Positions 43,633 through 55,716 are shown, counted from the first letter of the stretch. The stretch is DNA of 64,000 bases from Spiroplasma_E ixodetis_B (GCF_040369795.1 NZ_AP028955.1:1178001-1242000); one strand, 5' to 3'. Translations and numbers: made by a program. Notes: generated from the sequence alone by a model not told the origin.

Positions 43633-44414
43633 CATTTTTTCTTGTTTAGTTAATTTTTTATTTTTAGTTTTTTTAATTGGTAATATAGTATTTTTATAAA
43701 TATTTTATATTCCTTGATATCCCAAATCACCAATAATTATTGTTTTTTCTGAAAATTCAAGATTTTAATTTTTTAATATTTGAAAATCATGTACTTTTCC
43801 ATTATCAGCAAAAATATCAACAATTTTTTTATTAAAAAAGTCATATATAATTTGAAATTTTATAGAAAACATTCAACTTTTACCAGAAAAATATTCTAAC
43901 TGTAGTTTTTTTTAGTTGGTCTTTCAATTTCAATTTCAGTTGAATCAATTAAATAAAATTGAAATTAATTTAAATCTTCTTGTTTTTTCTCAATTTTTGA
44001 TTTATATTTTGTTTTTAAAAACTGATAATCTTTGTCATCACTAAGTTTATTTTCTGCTCAAGTAATATTTCGAAAACAACTTGATGCACTCATTTTATAT
44101 TTAATACTCATTTGGAAAAAAGTATAATATTCTTTTCAGTATAATAAAGTCATCATCAATCTTTCTTCAACTGAAAGTTTATATTTTCTACCTTTAGTTT
44201 TTTTAAATTTTCTATTTCAATTAATTTTGTTAACATTTCATCAAAATGAAAACGTTTTATACCAAAATATCTATAAAATTGTTAATTTTTTAATTTTTTT
44301 AAATTTTCAAAATTCATTTTTATCAACACCTTATTAATTTATTAATAAAGAAATTATAAAATAAATTTTAAATTATTAATTGACTTTTAAAAAATTTATT
44401 TACGGAATATGTCT
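43633..44414 (-). mobile_element. IS5-family element, 5' part (other half of copy 9)
   Basis: Begins ATTTTTTCTTGTTTAG, exactly where the piece at 36644-36904 stops, in the same orientation, and contains the rest of the transposase (start 44317) and the left terminal repeat. AAT follows at 44415-44417, matching AAT before 36644. Nonsense and frameshift changes are present (for example in KNSNLEF and LKKTKG). Confidence 0.82.
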
Positions 44415-44695
44415 AATCTTTTTTAAAAAGAATATTGTCTTTTTTTATAATAAGTGTAATATTATTTTAAGGACAGATTATTTCTTTCCTTATAATTTTA
44501 ATAGGTGTATAGCAAAGTTTATATGATTATTAAAATTATTAATATTAAAATATAAAAACTAAATTTAATTGGTTTAAACTATTTTAATACTTTTTACTAT
44601 TTTAATATTTTAGTTAAAAATAGCAAGTTAAAGCGTTAAGTTATATTTTTCACTTTAGATTATTTAAAAAATAATGCTAGGAAAGGATTGTTAAA

Positions 44696-46687
44696 ATGGA
44701 ATATAAAATAAATAGCAATAGACCGAGTAAAGATATGATTAATCAGGATAAACATAAAAAAATAAAAACAGAATCTAATTCAATATATACAATTAATGTT
44801 AAAAAAAATAAGAAGAAAATAATCTTATTATTTTCGTTGTATTTATTAGCATTTGGCTCTACAACAGTTACTACAATATTACTCTTACATACTGCTGCTG
44901 ATTTCAATAATTCTGAATTTAATCCTAATTCTAATAATAAATTATGAGATGATTATTATCAAAAACATCATCGTAACTATGAACCTATTAGTTTAGATTC
45001 TACTATTGCTTATTTTAGTAAATCAACAAATATTGTTAATTTTAATGTTATTGAAAATGCTGCTGATAATGGTAATATTGATTTTACAAATGTTTTAAGT
45101 AGTATTGATAATAATTTACAAAAAACTGATCCTAAAATTGAAAGTGATATTGATAATGATAATTCAAATTTATTACCAATTAATTTTTTCTTAAATGCTA
45201 ATTATAATCCAGCAGTTAAATTTACTGTTGGTAAGGATAAAAAACCGATAACTAATAATTCTTTTATTTTGCCAAAGAACTTTAATGAGTCTAAAAGTTA
45301 TGTTTTACATTTAACAACTAATGATCAAGCATCAATTTTTGGCATTGAAAATACTAACGTTAATATCGAAATTAATATTAATATTATAAATCAAGTTGCA
45401 ATTAATATTGCTAGTTTACCAGTTAACTTTTCTGATAATATTATTAATATTACTAATCCTGAAAATGCTACTATTGATTCAATAAAAGATAAATGATTAA
45501 TTCCGACAATTCAAGATCAATTTGCAACAACTTTAAGTAAAGCATTAAATGTACCCAAAAAAGAAATTAAACCTAGTTATTACAAAATTGAATTTCAAAA
45601 TGGTTCAGAACCACAAAACTTTACTAAAAGTGTTCCTGTTCAATTTTCAATTACATCTTTAGATAATAATCCTTGAAACTTTACAGGAAAAAAAGATGAT
45701 TCCACTATAAATGTTAAAAATGATATTGCTGATTTAAGTAGTATGAAAGAATTAACTAATGAAATTGAAACACAATATAATAATGATAAAGATAATAAAA
45801 ACTTTCAAATTACTTTAGATAATCAAAAAGATAAAAATGGTAACTATATTAATGCTGATGTTAGTTTATCAGAAGATAATCTTAAATTTATTAATGATCA
45901 AATTATTAAATGTGTTCAAACAATTTGTCAAAATTATTTCCAAAAAAATTATTCAGATCTTAATATTGAAGATAGTGATTATATAATATCAACAAATTTA
46001 AAAGTTGGTGATAATATCTTTAATAATAAATTAGGTAAAAATATTGAAATAAAAATAACCGCTAGTCCTAATGATCATAAATTAACAAAAAGTTTAGATA
46101 GCATTAAGGCGATTATTCATGGTCATAATCAAAATAATATTACTGGTAATTATTCTTCACTAAAAGATTTTGCATTAAAAGGTATTTGATTAAAAGATGG
46201 TCAAGATGCAAATATTTTACAAGAAGGTCAACATTTTTATGAACAAGATAATTTATTAGATAATTGAATCACTAATAAAAATAGTTTATTAAATACAATT
46301 AATAAAAATTCTTATCATCCAGTTGAGGATGCATTTACTGGACAGTTCACTATGAATTATTTATTAGATGGTGACACAAAACCAAGTGGTATGTCAGTTG
46401 ATATTAGTAAATATATTAAAGGTGGTAAGGCAAATAATTTTTGAGATTTAATTACTAAAACAAAAATTATTTTTCTAGAAACCGATGTTGCAGTAACAAC
46501 AAAATCGGGTTGAGAGTTAAATAATGTAAAACTAGTATTTACTGACAGGGAAACACAACCAACTAAAGATAATACACTTTATACTCTTGATTTATCAGAA
46601 AGGTTTGCTGGCAAAACTATTAGTAATCGTGCTACTTTAACATTCCCTGATTTTAATTTTAATTTTAATTACCAATTAGTAAGTTAA
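44696..46687 (+). CDS. Large membrane-anchored surface protein
   Basis: A 663-residue frame (UGA as Trp) with a basic cytoplasmic N-terminus (about residues 1-42), one hydrophobic helix (about 43-66, IILLFSLYLLAFGSTTVTTI) and a long Asn/Asp/Ile-rich extracellular region. No lipobox Cys. The extracellular part looks like repeated beta-rich domains: KNFNESKSYVLHLTTN, VQFSITSLDNNPWNFTG, KITASPNDHKLTKSLDSI. AGGAAAGGA precedes the ATG. It is 16 bp upstream of the next secreted protein gene, so the two may be co-transcribed. The upstream gap (44415-44695) is A/T-rich with no visible gene. I do not recognise the family. Confidence 0.75.
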
Positions 46688-46703
46688 AAAAGGAAAAACT
46701 AAT

Positions 46704-48029
46704 ATGAAACAATTATTAATCATTTTAAGTACATTAACTTTAACAAGTATTAGTATTATTAATACTATTGATGGTACTAATACTACTATTAATAAATTGT
46801 TAGCAAATAAATCATCAATAAGTGATTCTGTAACTTCATTATTTAATAATCAATATGGTTATTTAAATGATAGTGATATAATAACTAATCAATCAATAAT
46901 AGATCATAAATATTATAGTTATGATACTAGTCATGCTAATTATTTATTAAGTGATGGTAAGACATTAGCACGAACATTATTTACTGTTGATAATAAAGGT
47001 GAATTAGTTTATAAAAAAGATGCTGTAATACCAGCAAAAGATAAAGTTGATGTTAATAATACTAAACAAGAAATGGTTAGTCATAAAAAAATTGATAATA
47101 TTAATAATATTTATAATCCGTATAGTAAAAGTGAATATTCTAAAACATGTTTTAGTGGTGATAATACTGATTGACAATATATTCAATTTGGTGGAGTTGA
47201 AAAACATATTGATATTTCCCAACAAACAGGCGCTGATAAAGTTGAACATAGCAGTAGTTTAAGTGAAACATTAGGTTTATATTATATTGCAAAAGCAGCA
47301 AGTGAAAATAAAATTACTAAAGTAGTAGCTGTTAATTTAGGAACATATTTTATGAGTCAAACAAGTATTAAAGATAGTTTTAATAAAGATTTAACTAGTA
47401 AAATTATTAATTTAATTAGTACTAATAATAATATTTTTAATTTTATATATGGTTCACCAATGAAGGTAAATGATAAAAATTATTCAATCAATTATATTTG
47501 TGATAGTAATAATAATATAATTTCTATTTATTATACAAAATGAAATAATGATAATCTTGTTTCAAATATCAATGTTAAAACTTATAAAAGTTATAGTGGT
47601 AATAATGATTATGGTATGTGATATTATGTACCTAAAACTGTTATTAGCAATTTTACGCAAGATGGTAAGATTGCTAGCTGAAAAGATTTTATTACTATAT
47701 ATCCAACATTAACTTTTGATGATAATTCATTTTTTTCTGTCTATTGTCAATATGGTAAGGAACAATATAGTGGTTCAAAATTAAGCATTGATACTTCTAA
47801 AATTGATACTAGTTACAATTTTAATCATAACTTTTGGTCAGTAAGTGTTAATCATGATGGAGGAATATTCGGAACTCACGTTGAAATAAAAGCTGATGCA
47901 CAAATTTGACATGATGATCATAATATTTATATTAATTATAGATGATATGAATATTCTAAATTTGCAACGGAAGGTGCTTTTTTCTCAACTACACTAAATC
48001 AATCATCTTTTATTAACATTATGAAATAA
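46704..48029 (+). CDS. Secreted protein, paralogue A
   Basis: 441 residues with a signal-peptide-like start (MKQLLIILSTLTLTSISII), no lipobox Cys and an Asn/Ser/Tyr-rich body. Characteristic segments are VTSLFNNQYGYLNDSD, TDWQYIQFGGVEKHIDIS, ETLGLYYIAKAAS and, near the end, ADAQIWHDDHNIYINYRW. Preceded by AAAAAAGGAAAAACTAAT. The same family occurs at 48129 and, as a remnant, at 41037. Function unknown; a family of duplicated exported proteins in a symbiont may act at the host surface, but that is inference. Confidence 0.75.
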
Positions 48030-48128
48030 AATTTATAAAATGTTATATATATTATTATAGATTAATAAGATATTTTAATTTATAAAAAATATTATTTTAG
48101 GATGCTAAAAATAGAAAGGGAAAATACA

Positions 48129-48776
48129 ATGAAACAATTATTAATTACTTTAAGTACATTAACAACATTAACTTTAACAAGTAATAGTATTATTAATACT
48201 ATTGATGCTACTAATACTGCTATTAATAAACTATTAACAAATAAATTATCAATAATTGATTCTGTAACTTCATTATTTAATAATCAATATGGTTATTTAA
48301 GTAGTAGTGATTGAATTACTAATCAAATAGATAATAACTATTATAGTTATGATACTAGTCATGCTAATTATTTATTAAGTGATTGTAAGACATCAGCACG
48401 AGCATTATTTACTGTTGATAATAAAGGTGAATTAGTTTATAAAAAGGATGCTGTAATACCACCAAAAGATAAAGTCGAAGTTGATGCTGCTAAACAAGAA
48501 ATGATTACTCATAAAAAAATTACCACAGTTAAAGATAAATATAATCCATATAGTAAAATTGAATATTATCATACATATTTTAGTAGCGATAATACTGATT
48601 GACAATATATTCAATTTGGTGGAGTTGAAAAAAATATTGATATTTCTCAACAAGCAGGTGCTGATAAAGTTGAACATAGCAATAGTTTAAGTGAAGCATT
48701 AGGTTTATATTATATTGCAAAAGCAGCAAAAAATAATTTAATTGATAATGCTATTGCTAATAAAATAGGTCAATAA
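48129..48776 (+). pseudogene. Secreted protein, paralogue B, truncated
   Basis: Aligned from the first residue with the preceding gene (MKQLLITLSTLTTLTLTSNS; VTSLFNNQYGYLSSSD; TDWQYIQFGGVEKNIDIS). It stops after residue 215, within the region following LGLYYIAKAA, where an IS256 left end begins. The C-terminal half is lost. AGAAAGGGAAAATACA precedes the ATG. Confidence 0.75.
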
Positions 48777-48779
48777 TTT

Positions 48780-49826
48780 GGTAATGTTTAGTAATATGTG
48801 TAACTTACAAAAATAACTATGTTTAATTAATTCTAGTAAATAAAATTAAATAACTAGAAAGAGTGAGTTACGTATGTCTAAAAAACAAAATATCAATAAT
48901 AATGATCCAATATCAAAAGCAGTAGATTTATTACTAGAAAATACTGAAGATTTAACAACAGTTTTTAAAGAAGGAGGTTTATATAAAGAATTAACAAAAA
49001 GATTAGTTGAAAAAATGTTGAATTATGAAATGCAAAATTATTTAGGATATTAAAAAAAATCAACATAATAATAGTGATAATGCTCGCAATGGTATAAATT
49101 CAAAAAAATTAATAACTCAACAAGGTAAAATTGAGATTAATGTACCACGAGATCGTAATAGTAATTTTGAGACAGTAATAGTTGCAAAAAGACAAAGAAG
49201 ATTTGATGGTTTTGATCAACAAGTTCTTTCATTATATGCCAAAGGCATGACTTTATCAGATATTAGAATGCAGTTACAAGAGTTATATCATGGTGCTGAT
49301 ATTAGCGAAAGTGTTATTAGTCAAATTACTGATGATGTTATTGATGATGTTAAAGCATGACAAAATCGGCCATTAGAAAGTGTTTATCCGATTGTTTATT
49401 TTGATTGTATAGTAGTTAAAGTACGACAAGATAAACTCATTATTAACAAATCAGTTTATATAGCACTAGGAGTTGATTTAGAAGGTAAAAAAGATATTTT
49501 AGGTTTATGAATTAGTGAAAATGAAGGTTCTAAGTTTTGATTATCTAATTTCACAGAAATGAAAAATCGAGGCTTAAATGATATTCTTATTGCTTGTAGT
49601 GACAATTTAACAGGAATGTCAGAAGCAATACAATCATTTTATCCTAAAACCGAACATCAATTATGCATAGTTCATCAAATTAGAAATAGTTTAAAATATG
49701 TTTCATACAAACATAGAAAATCACTAGTTACATATTTAAAACCAATTTATAGTGCATGCAGTGAAGAACAAGCAATGCAAGCTTTAGAATCTTTTGAAAG
49801 TAAATGAAATAAACAATATCCTCAAA
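48780..49826 (+). pseudogene. IS256-family element with broken transposase, 3'-truncated
   Basis: Left end at 48780 and ATG at 48874. In LGYEKNQH, GAA has become TAA and one A is added. The copy ends inside YPQIAKSW at the inverted-repeat structure 49824-49886; the right end is missing. Confidence 0.85.
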
Positions 49827-49886
49827 TTCAGGTAATGTTTAGTAATCTGTGTAACTTACAAAAATAACTAAACATTACCTGAATTT
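49824..49886. repeat. Inverted repeat with 19-bp arms made of an IS256 left end
   Basis: AAATTCAGGTAATGTTTAG (49824-49842) and its exact reverse complement (49868-49886) flank 25 nt of the IS256 left end (TAATCTGTGTAACTTAC...). It joins a truncated IS256 to an IS630 fragment. Confidence 0.75.
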
Positions 49887-50325
49887 TATAAATATGGTTG
49901 ATCTGAAAAAGGTAAAAGATTATTTTATAATAAATCCGCATATAAAATAAAAAGAATGAGTATAATTGGTTCACTAAATAAAGGTAAATTAAAAGCCCTA
50001 CGAGCATTTGAAGGACATTTCAACAGTAAAATTTTTTAATCATATGTAAAAAATATACTAATTCCAGTATTAAAGCGTGGACAAATTATAGTTTTAGATA
50101 ATGCAACGTTTCATAAATCTAAATTAACACAACAATTAATTGAAAATGCTGGATGCAAACTATTATTTCTTCCACCATATTCTCGTAATTTAAATCCAAT
50201 TGAACATTTTTGATTTGCTATAAAACATAATATAAGAAAAATATTACCAAATTATTGACCAAATATTAAAAAAGCGATTGATTTTGTTTTTCAATATATG
50301 AGTAAACATTACTTTAGTTAGCTAT
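49882..50325 (+). pseudogene. IS630-family transposase, C-terminal half with a nonsense codon
   Basis: From EFYKYGWSEKGKRLF to the terminal repeat. GAA is TAA in KIFESYVKN (about 50037). Confidence 0.85.
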
Positions 50326-50330
50326 ATATA

Positions 50331-50819
50331 TTAATAATAAAGAAACTGATGTTGAACAAAAAATAATAGAACAATATAGAGTTTATTTTTGTAAAAAAAC
50401 TTTTAGAAGAAGGTCAATTCATAAAAAATGGAAATGATAATCAAGTAGTTATTAGAAAAAAATCTATTTTGGATTTTAAAAATAAAAAAAATATTAATGG
50501 TGTCATTAATAATGATGAAAAGATTAAAGAAAGTAAAAATATTTTAGGTAAATTAGGTAGGTGAATTGGAAAATTTTTTATTTTTGACCTTGAAACTTAT
50601 CTTTTTCGTTTTATTTCGGGAATTATTTCTGTTCTTGCTCTTAAAATTCCCCTTGTAATGGAGTTTTGTTGATGAACTCCTGCGGCTTTAGGAATAAGCA
50701 ACACTTACACTGCTCTACCTATAGGTTGATGTATAGTTTTAACAATTGTAGCGGTATTAGGCGTTCAGTTACTAAAAGAATATGAAATTAAACCTTTATT
50801 AAAAAAATGCAAAAGCTAG
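50331..50819 (+). pseudogene. Membrane protein remnant, 5' end removed by IS630
   Basis: Reads NNKETDVEQKIIEQYRVYF, then a one-base shift, then KLLEEGQFIKNGNDNQVVIR and onward to two membrane segments (LFRFISGIISVLALKIPLV; GWCIVLTIVAVLGVQLL) and TAG 50817-50819. Function not recognised. It overlaps the start of the next gene by 13 bp. Confidence 0.55.
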
Positions 50820-50821
50820 TA

Positions 50822-53394
50822 TATCTAACTAAAGTAATGTTTACTCATATATTGAAAAACAAAATCAATCGCTTTTTTAATATTTGGTCAATAATTTGGT
50901 AATATTTTTCTTATATTATGTTTTATAGCAAATCAAAAATGTTCAATTGGATTTAAATTAGGACAATATGGCGGAAAAAATAATAGTTTGCATCCAGCAT
51001 TTTCAATTAATTGTTGTGTTAATTTAGATTTATGAAACGTTGCATTATCTAAAACTATAATTTGTCCACGCTTTAATACTGGAATTAGTATATTTTTTAC
51101 ATATGATTCAAAAATTTTACTGTTGCAATGTCCTTCAAATGCTCATAGGGATTTTAATTTACTTTTATTTAGTGAACCAATTATACTCATTATTTTTATT
51201 TTATATGATGGTTTATTATCAAATAATCTTTTACCTTTTTCAGATCAACCATATTTATAAAATTCATTATCATCAATTCCAGATGCATCAATATATACTA
51301 AATCTTCATTCATTATTTTAGCTATTTATTTTAAAAAATATTATTGTTTATTTTTATCTCTTTGTTCATATATAGCTAACTAAAGTAATGTTTACTTATA
51401 TATTGAAAAACAAAATCAATAACTTTTTTAATATTTGGTCAATAATTTGGTAATATTTTTCTTATATTATGTTTTATAGAAAATCAAAAATGTTCAATTG
51501 GATTTAAATTAGGAGAATATGGTGGAAGAAATAATAGTTTGCATCCAGCATTTTCAATTAATTGTTGTGTTAATTTAGATTTATGAAACGTTTCATTATC
51601 TAAAACTATAATTTGTCCACGCTTTAATACTGGAATTAGTATATTTTTTACATATGATTCAAAAATTTTAATGTTGCAATGTCCTTCAAACGCTCATAGG
51701 GATTTTAATTTACTTTTATTTAGTGAACCGATTATAATCATTCTTTTTATTTTATATGCGGGTTTATTATCAAATAATCTTTTACCTTTTTCAGATCAAC
51801 CATATTTATAAAATTCATTATCATCAATTCCAGATTCATCAATATATACTAAATATTCATTCATTATTTTAGCTATTTCTTTTAAAAAATCTTCTTGTTT
51901 GTTTTTATCTCTTTGTTCATATATAGCTAACTAAAGTAATGTTTACTCATATCTTGAAAAACAAAATCAATCGCTTTTTTAATATTTGGTCAATAATTTG
52001 GTAATATTTTTCTTATATTATGTTTTATAGCAAATCAAAAATGTTCAATTGGATTTAAATTAGGAGAATATGGCGGAAGAAATAATAGTTTGCATCCAGC
52101 ATTTTCAATTAATTGTTGTGTTAATTTAGATTTATGAAACGTTGGATTATCTAAAACTATAATTTGTCCACGCTTTAATACTGGAATTAGTATATTTTTT
52201 ACATATGATTCAAAAATTTTACTGTTGCAATGTCCTTCAAATGCTCATAGGGATTTTAATTTACCTTTATTTAGTGAACCAATTATACTCATTCTTTTTA
52301 TTTTATATGCGGGTTTATTATCAAATAATCTTTTACCTTTTTCAGATCAACCATATTTATAAAATTCATTATCATCAATTCCGGATTCATCAATATATAC
52401 TAAATCTTCATTCATTATTTTAGCTATTTATTTTAAAAAATCTTCTTGTTTATTTTTATCTCTTTGTTCATATAGAAAAGTGTTTTTATATGTATAATTT
52501 AGTTTTTGAAATAGTTATAAACTGTTTCTTTAGTCATATCACCAAATTTTTCAATTACTTTTTGAACTGTAACATCTTTATTTTGCTCTAAATAATTTTT
52601 TAATTCATCTAAATCCTTTATTTTGTGGCTATGTCCTTTTTGATAATTCAAAATTGGTTTTATATTCCCAGTTTCTTTTTTCTTTTTCTTCATAAGAAAA
52701 AAGTCTTTCTAGTAATATTGAACACTTTACAAATTTCTTTAATTTTCATGTTTTTACTTTCATAGGTTTCTATTACTTTTCTTCGTAAGTCTTCACTGTA
52801 TGGTTTTGACATAATTTAATCTTCCTAATCTATTTTAAATATTGCTGAATTGTACTTTTAAATTCAAAAACTGTTTAAATTACATATTATTATTTTACAT
52901 TATTTATGAGTAAACATTACTTTAGTTAGCTATAGAAAAGTTTTTTTATATGTATAATTTAGTTTTTTGAAATAGTTATAAACTGTTTCTTTAGTGATAT
53001 CACCAAATTTTTCAATTACTTTTTGAACTGTAAAATCTTTATTTTGCTCTAAATAATTTTTTAATCCATCTAAATCCTTTATTTTGTCGCTATGTCTTTT
53101 TTGATAATTCAAAATTGGTTTTATATGCCCAGTTTCTTTTTTTCTTTTTCTTCATAAGAATAAAGTCTTTCTAGTAATATTGAACACTTTACAAATTTTT
53201 TTAATTTTCATGTTTTTACTTTCATAGGCTTCTATTACTTTTATTCGTAAGTCTTCACTGTATGGTTTTGACATAATTTAATCTTCCTAATCTATTTTAA
53301 ATATTGCTGAATTGTACTTTTAAATTCAAAAACTGTTTAAATTAAATATTATTATTTTACATTATTTATAAGTAAACATTACTTTAGTTAGCTA
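50822..53394 (-). mobile_element. Nested IS630 block (four pieces of IS630)
   Basis: Order on the plus strand: 3' part of copy A (50822-51372), 3' part of copy B (51373-51923), complete-length copy C (51924-52932), 5' part (52933-53394). Both 3' parts end at the same TA (TTTGTTCATA) and the 5' part resumes at that TA (TAGAAAAGTTTTTTTATATG). Thus IS630 inserted twice into itself at one site; one 5' part has been lost. Confidence 0.85.
51927..52812 (-). pseudogene. IS630-family transposase of nested copy C, frameshifted
   Basis: The start MSKPYSEDLRRKVIETYE is at 52812. One A is missing in RKRKKETG (near 52680) and another in NYFKKLNYT (near 52505), so the full-length copy is inactive. The DDE segments are otherwise conserved. 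Confidence 0.8.
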
Positions 53395-53803
53395 TAGAAT
53401 CAAAAAAAGCAAAAAAACTAGAAACGGAGGAATTAAAAGAAATAGATTTTCATAATATCAATTCTAGAGTTTTAAAAAACTATTTAAGTACTCAAAAAAA
53501 CATACTTTTTGATGAAATTAGATCAAGTTTTGAACAAAATATTAATATAATTAAAAATAGAAAATTGTCTCATCAAACTCAAGAAAAATTTGATGCAAAG
53601 AGTATTAATAATATTACAATTTCAGCTAATACTTGAAATAAAGTAAAATGTTTATTTCGATATAATTAATAAGTTAACAATTTTGTTGAAAATAATAAAA
53701 TTTTAATCTATAAAATTAATACTATTTTCTCTTTTCTCTTATTTTATGGTTAATATTCATGTTATTATTACTAAGTAATTAAAAAATATTAATGAGGTAT
53801 AAG

Positions 53804-55339
53804 ATGAGTATTGTCACAATTGAGAATTTAACACATGCTAATGGTGGAAAAGTTTTATATAAAAACGCCACTTTACAAATTAATAAAGGTGAACATGTGG
53901 CATTAATTGGTATGAATGGTGTTGGTAAAACAACATTATTAAATATTATTAATGGAACAGTATCTGCAGATCATATTAATTTAAATATTCATCCTAAAAT
54001 TAAAATTGGGTATTTGGATCAACATCAAGAGGTTAATTTAGAATTAACAGTTTTACAATATTTGCGTGAAAGTTATCAAAAACTTTTTGAACGCGAACAA
54101 CAAATGGAAAACTTATATGCAGAAATGGCTAATAATTATAGTGAAGAGTTATTAACGAAAGCGATGAAAATTCAAGATGAATTGACACACCAAGGATTTG
54201 ATACTATTAGTAAAAAAATTGGTCGTTTAGTTGATGGATTGGGTATTAATTTACAACTTTTAGAACAAACTTTAGGTAGTTTAAGTGGTGGTCAAAAAGC
54301 AAAAGTGTTATTAGCAAAATTATTATTAAATGAAGATGATTTTTTATTACTTGATGAACCAACTAATTTTTTGGATATTGAACAAATTAATTGATTAGTT
54401 AAGTTTTTACAAAATTACCCTAGTGCATTTTTATTGGTGTCACATGATCGTAATTTTATTAATACAACATGTAATATTATTTTTGATATTGATAATTATA
54501 TGATTACTCGTTATGTTGGTAATTTTGAAAGTTTTTTAGAACAAAAAAGTTTACATCATCGTCAATATGAATCAGCATATTCAAATAAAAAGAAATTAAT
54601 TGAAAAATTAGAAACTTATATTAGTAAAAATGCAGCACGTGCTTCGACTGCTAAAAGCGCTGAATCAAGAAGAAAACAATTATCTAAAATTAATGTTTTA
54701 GAAAAACAGCAAATCAAGTCTCCTCCAAAGTTTTATTTTAAGTATTATAAAACAACAAGTTCAATTGCTGTCCAAGCTAAAAACCTTGAAATAGGTTATC
54801 ATAAACCATTAATTAAGCCACTTACTTTTGTTATTAAGACTGGTAGTAAGTGAGTTGTTAAAGGGTATAATGGAATTGGTAAAACTACTTTCTTGCAAAC
54901 GTTAGCTGGTAATATCCCAGCACTTGCTGGGAATATTAATTTAGATGATCGAATGCAAGTAGCGTATTTTCATCAAACTGAAGTAATGACTAGTACTACT
55001 CCATTTAATTATTTAAAAGAGTTAGATATTAAATTAAATGATGTTGAGATTAGAAGAATTTTAGCAAGTTTTGGTTTGCGTAGTAATTTAGTAATGAAAC
55101 CAATAAACTTACTTTCTGGTGGTGAACAAACTAAGGTTAGATTGGCAGCATTGGTATTAAAACCTTATAACTTATTAATTTTAGATGAGCCAACTAATCA
55201 TATTGATGTTTTAGCTAAAGAGTCTTTATTAAAAGCATTGCAAGAATTTGAAGGCACTGTATTATTGACAACTCATGATTCTAATTTTAATAATAGTTGA
55301 GTTGATGGGTTTTTAGATTTTGAAAAATTAACAAATTAG
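53804..55339 (+). CDS. ABC-F family ATPase (ribosome-associated)
   Basis: 511 residues with two ABC domains and no membrane segments. Domain 1: Walker A GMNGVGKTT (about residues 37-45), signature LSGGQKAKVL, Walker B FLLLDEPTNFLD, switch VSHDRNF. Then a charged linker (about 240-330) and domain 2: Walker A GYNGIGKTT, signature LSGGEQTKVRL, Walker B LILDEPTNHID, and TTHDSNF. ABC-F proteins act on the ribosomal E site (translation factors or antibiotic resistance). The signature motifs and length fit the YbiT/YdiF-like group; the precise subfamily is not clear. GAGGT precedes ATG 53804; an in-frame ATG four codons earlier overlaps that site. Confidence 0.92.
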
Positions 55340-55393
55340 TGAAATTAAAATAGTTATTTTTAATATTTAATTTCATTATACATTTAAATAAAT

Positions 55394-55432
55394 AAAAAAA
55401 CTTATAGCTAAATCTTAGCTATAAGTTTTTTT
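55394..55432. terminator. Bidirectional terminator
   Basis: AAAAAAACTTATAGCTAA-ATC-TTAGCTATAAGTTTTTTT lies between the convergent ABC-F gene and the RG-rich gene and works for both. Confidence 0.9.
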
Positions 55433-55443
55433 ATTTATTTAAA

Positions 55444-55716
55444 TTATCCCTTACGATTACGGTCGTCACGGTCTCGTCTGCTAAATCCACCACTGTTTCC
55501 TCAACTAGAATCACCACGGTCAGAACGTGGTCTAAAGTTTCCACGATCAGAAGAATTTCTATCCCCTTGTGTTCTTGCTCCACGTTCAGCAAAACGTTTT
55601 TCACGTTCTTCTGTGATTTTTACAAGTGTTGTTAAACTTGCATTAATAGTAACTACTGTTTCTTTTAAAACTTTAATTTCTTCTAATAATGCTTCTATTG
55701 TTTGATTGTTTTCCAT
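55444..55716 (-). CDS. Small coiled-coil protein with Arg/Gly-rich tail
   Basis: 90 residues starting MENNQTIEALLEEIKVLKET: a short predicted coiled coil (about residues 1-45), then a tail rich in Arg, Gly, Asp and Ser (FAERGARTQGDRNSSDRGNF and onward, ending DRNRKG). Such RG-rich tails are typical of RNA-binding helicases and cold-shock accessory proteins; here the tail stands almost alone. AAGAGG lies upstream of the ATG. No family recognised. Region 55717-55931 upstream shows no gene. Confidence 0.65.

Larger units (their letters stand above)
50807..53669 (+). pseudogene. Small gene split at codon 5 by nested IS630 copies
   Basis: ATG CAA AAG CTA G (50807-50819) plus TA, then the IS630 block, then the frame resumes as GAA TCA AAA at 53397 and runs to TAA 53667-53669. 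Rejoined, it encodes MQKLVESKKAKKLETEELKE and about 75 further residues, a hydrophilic, helix-rich protein ending KVKCLFRYN. The TA at the insertion is the IS630 target. No known family. Confidence 0.55.
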
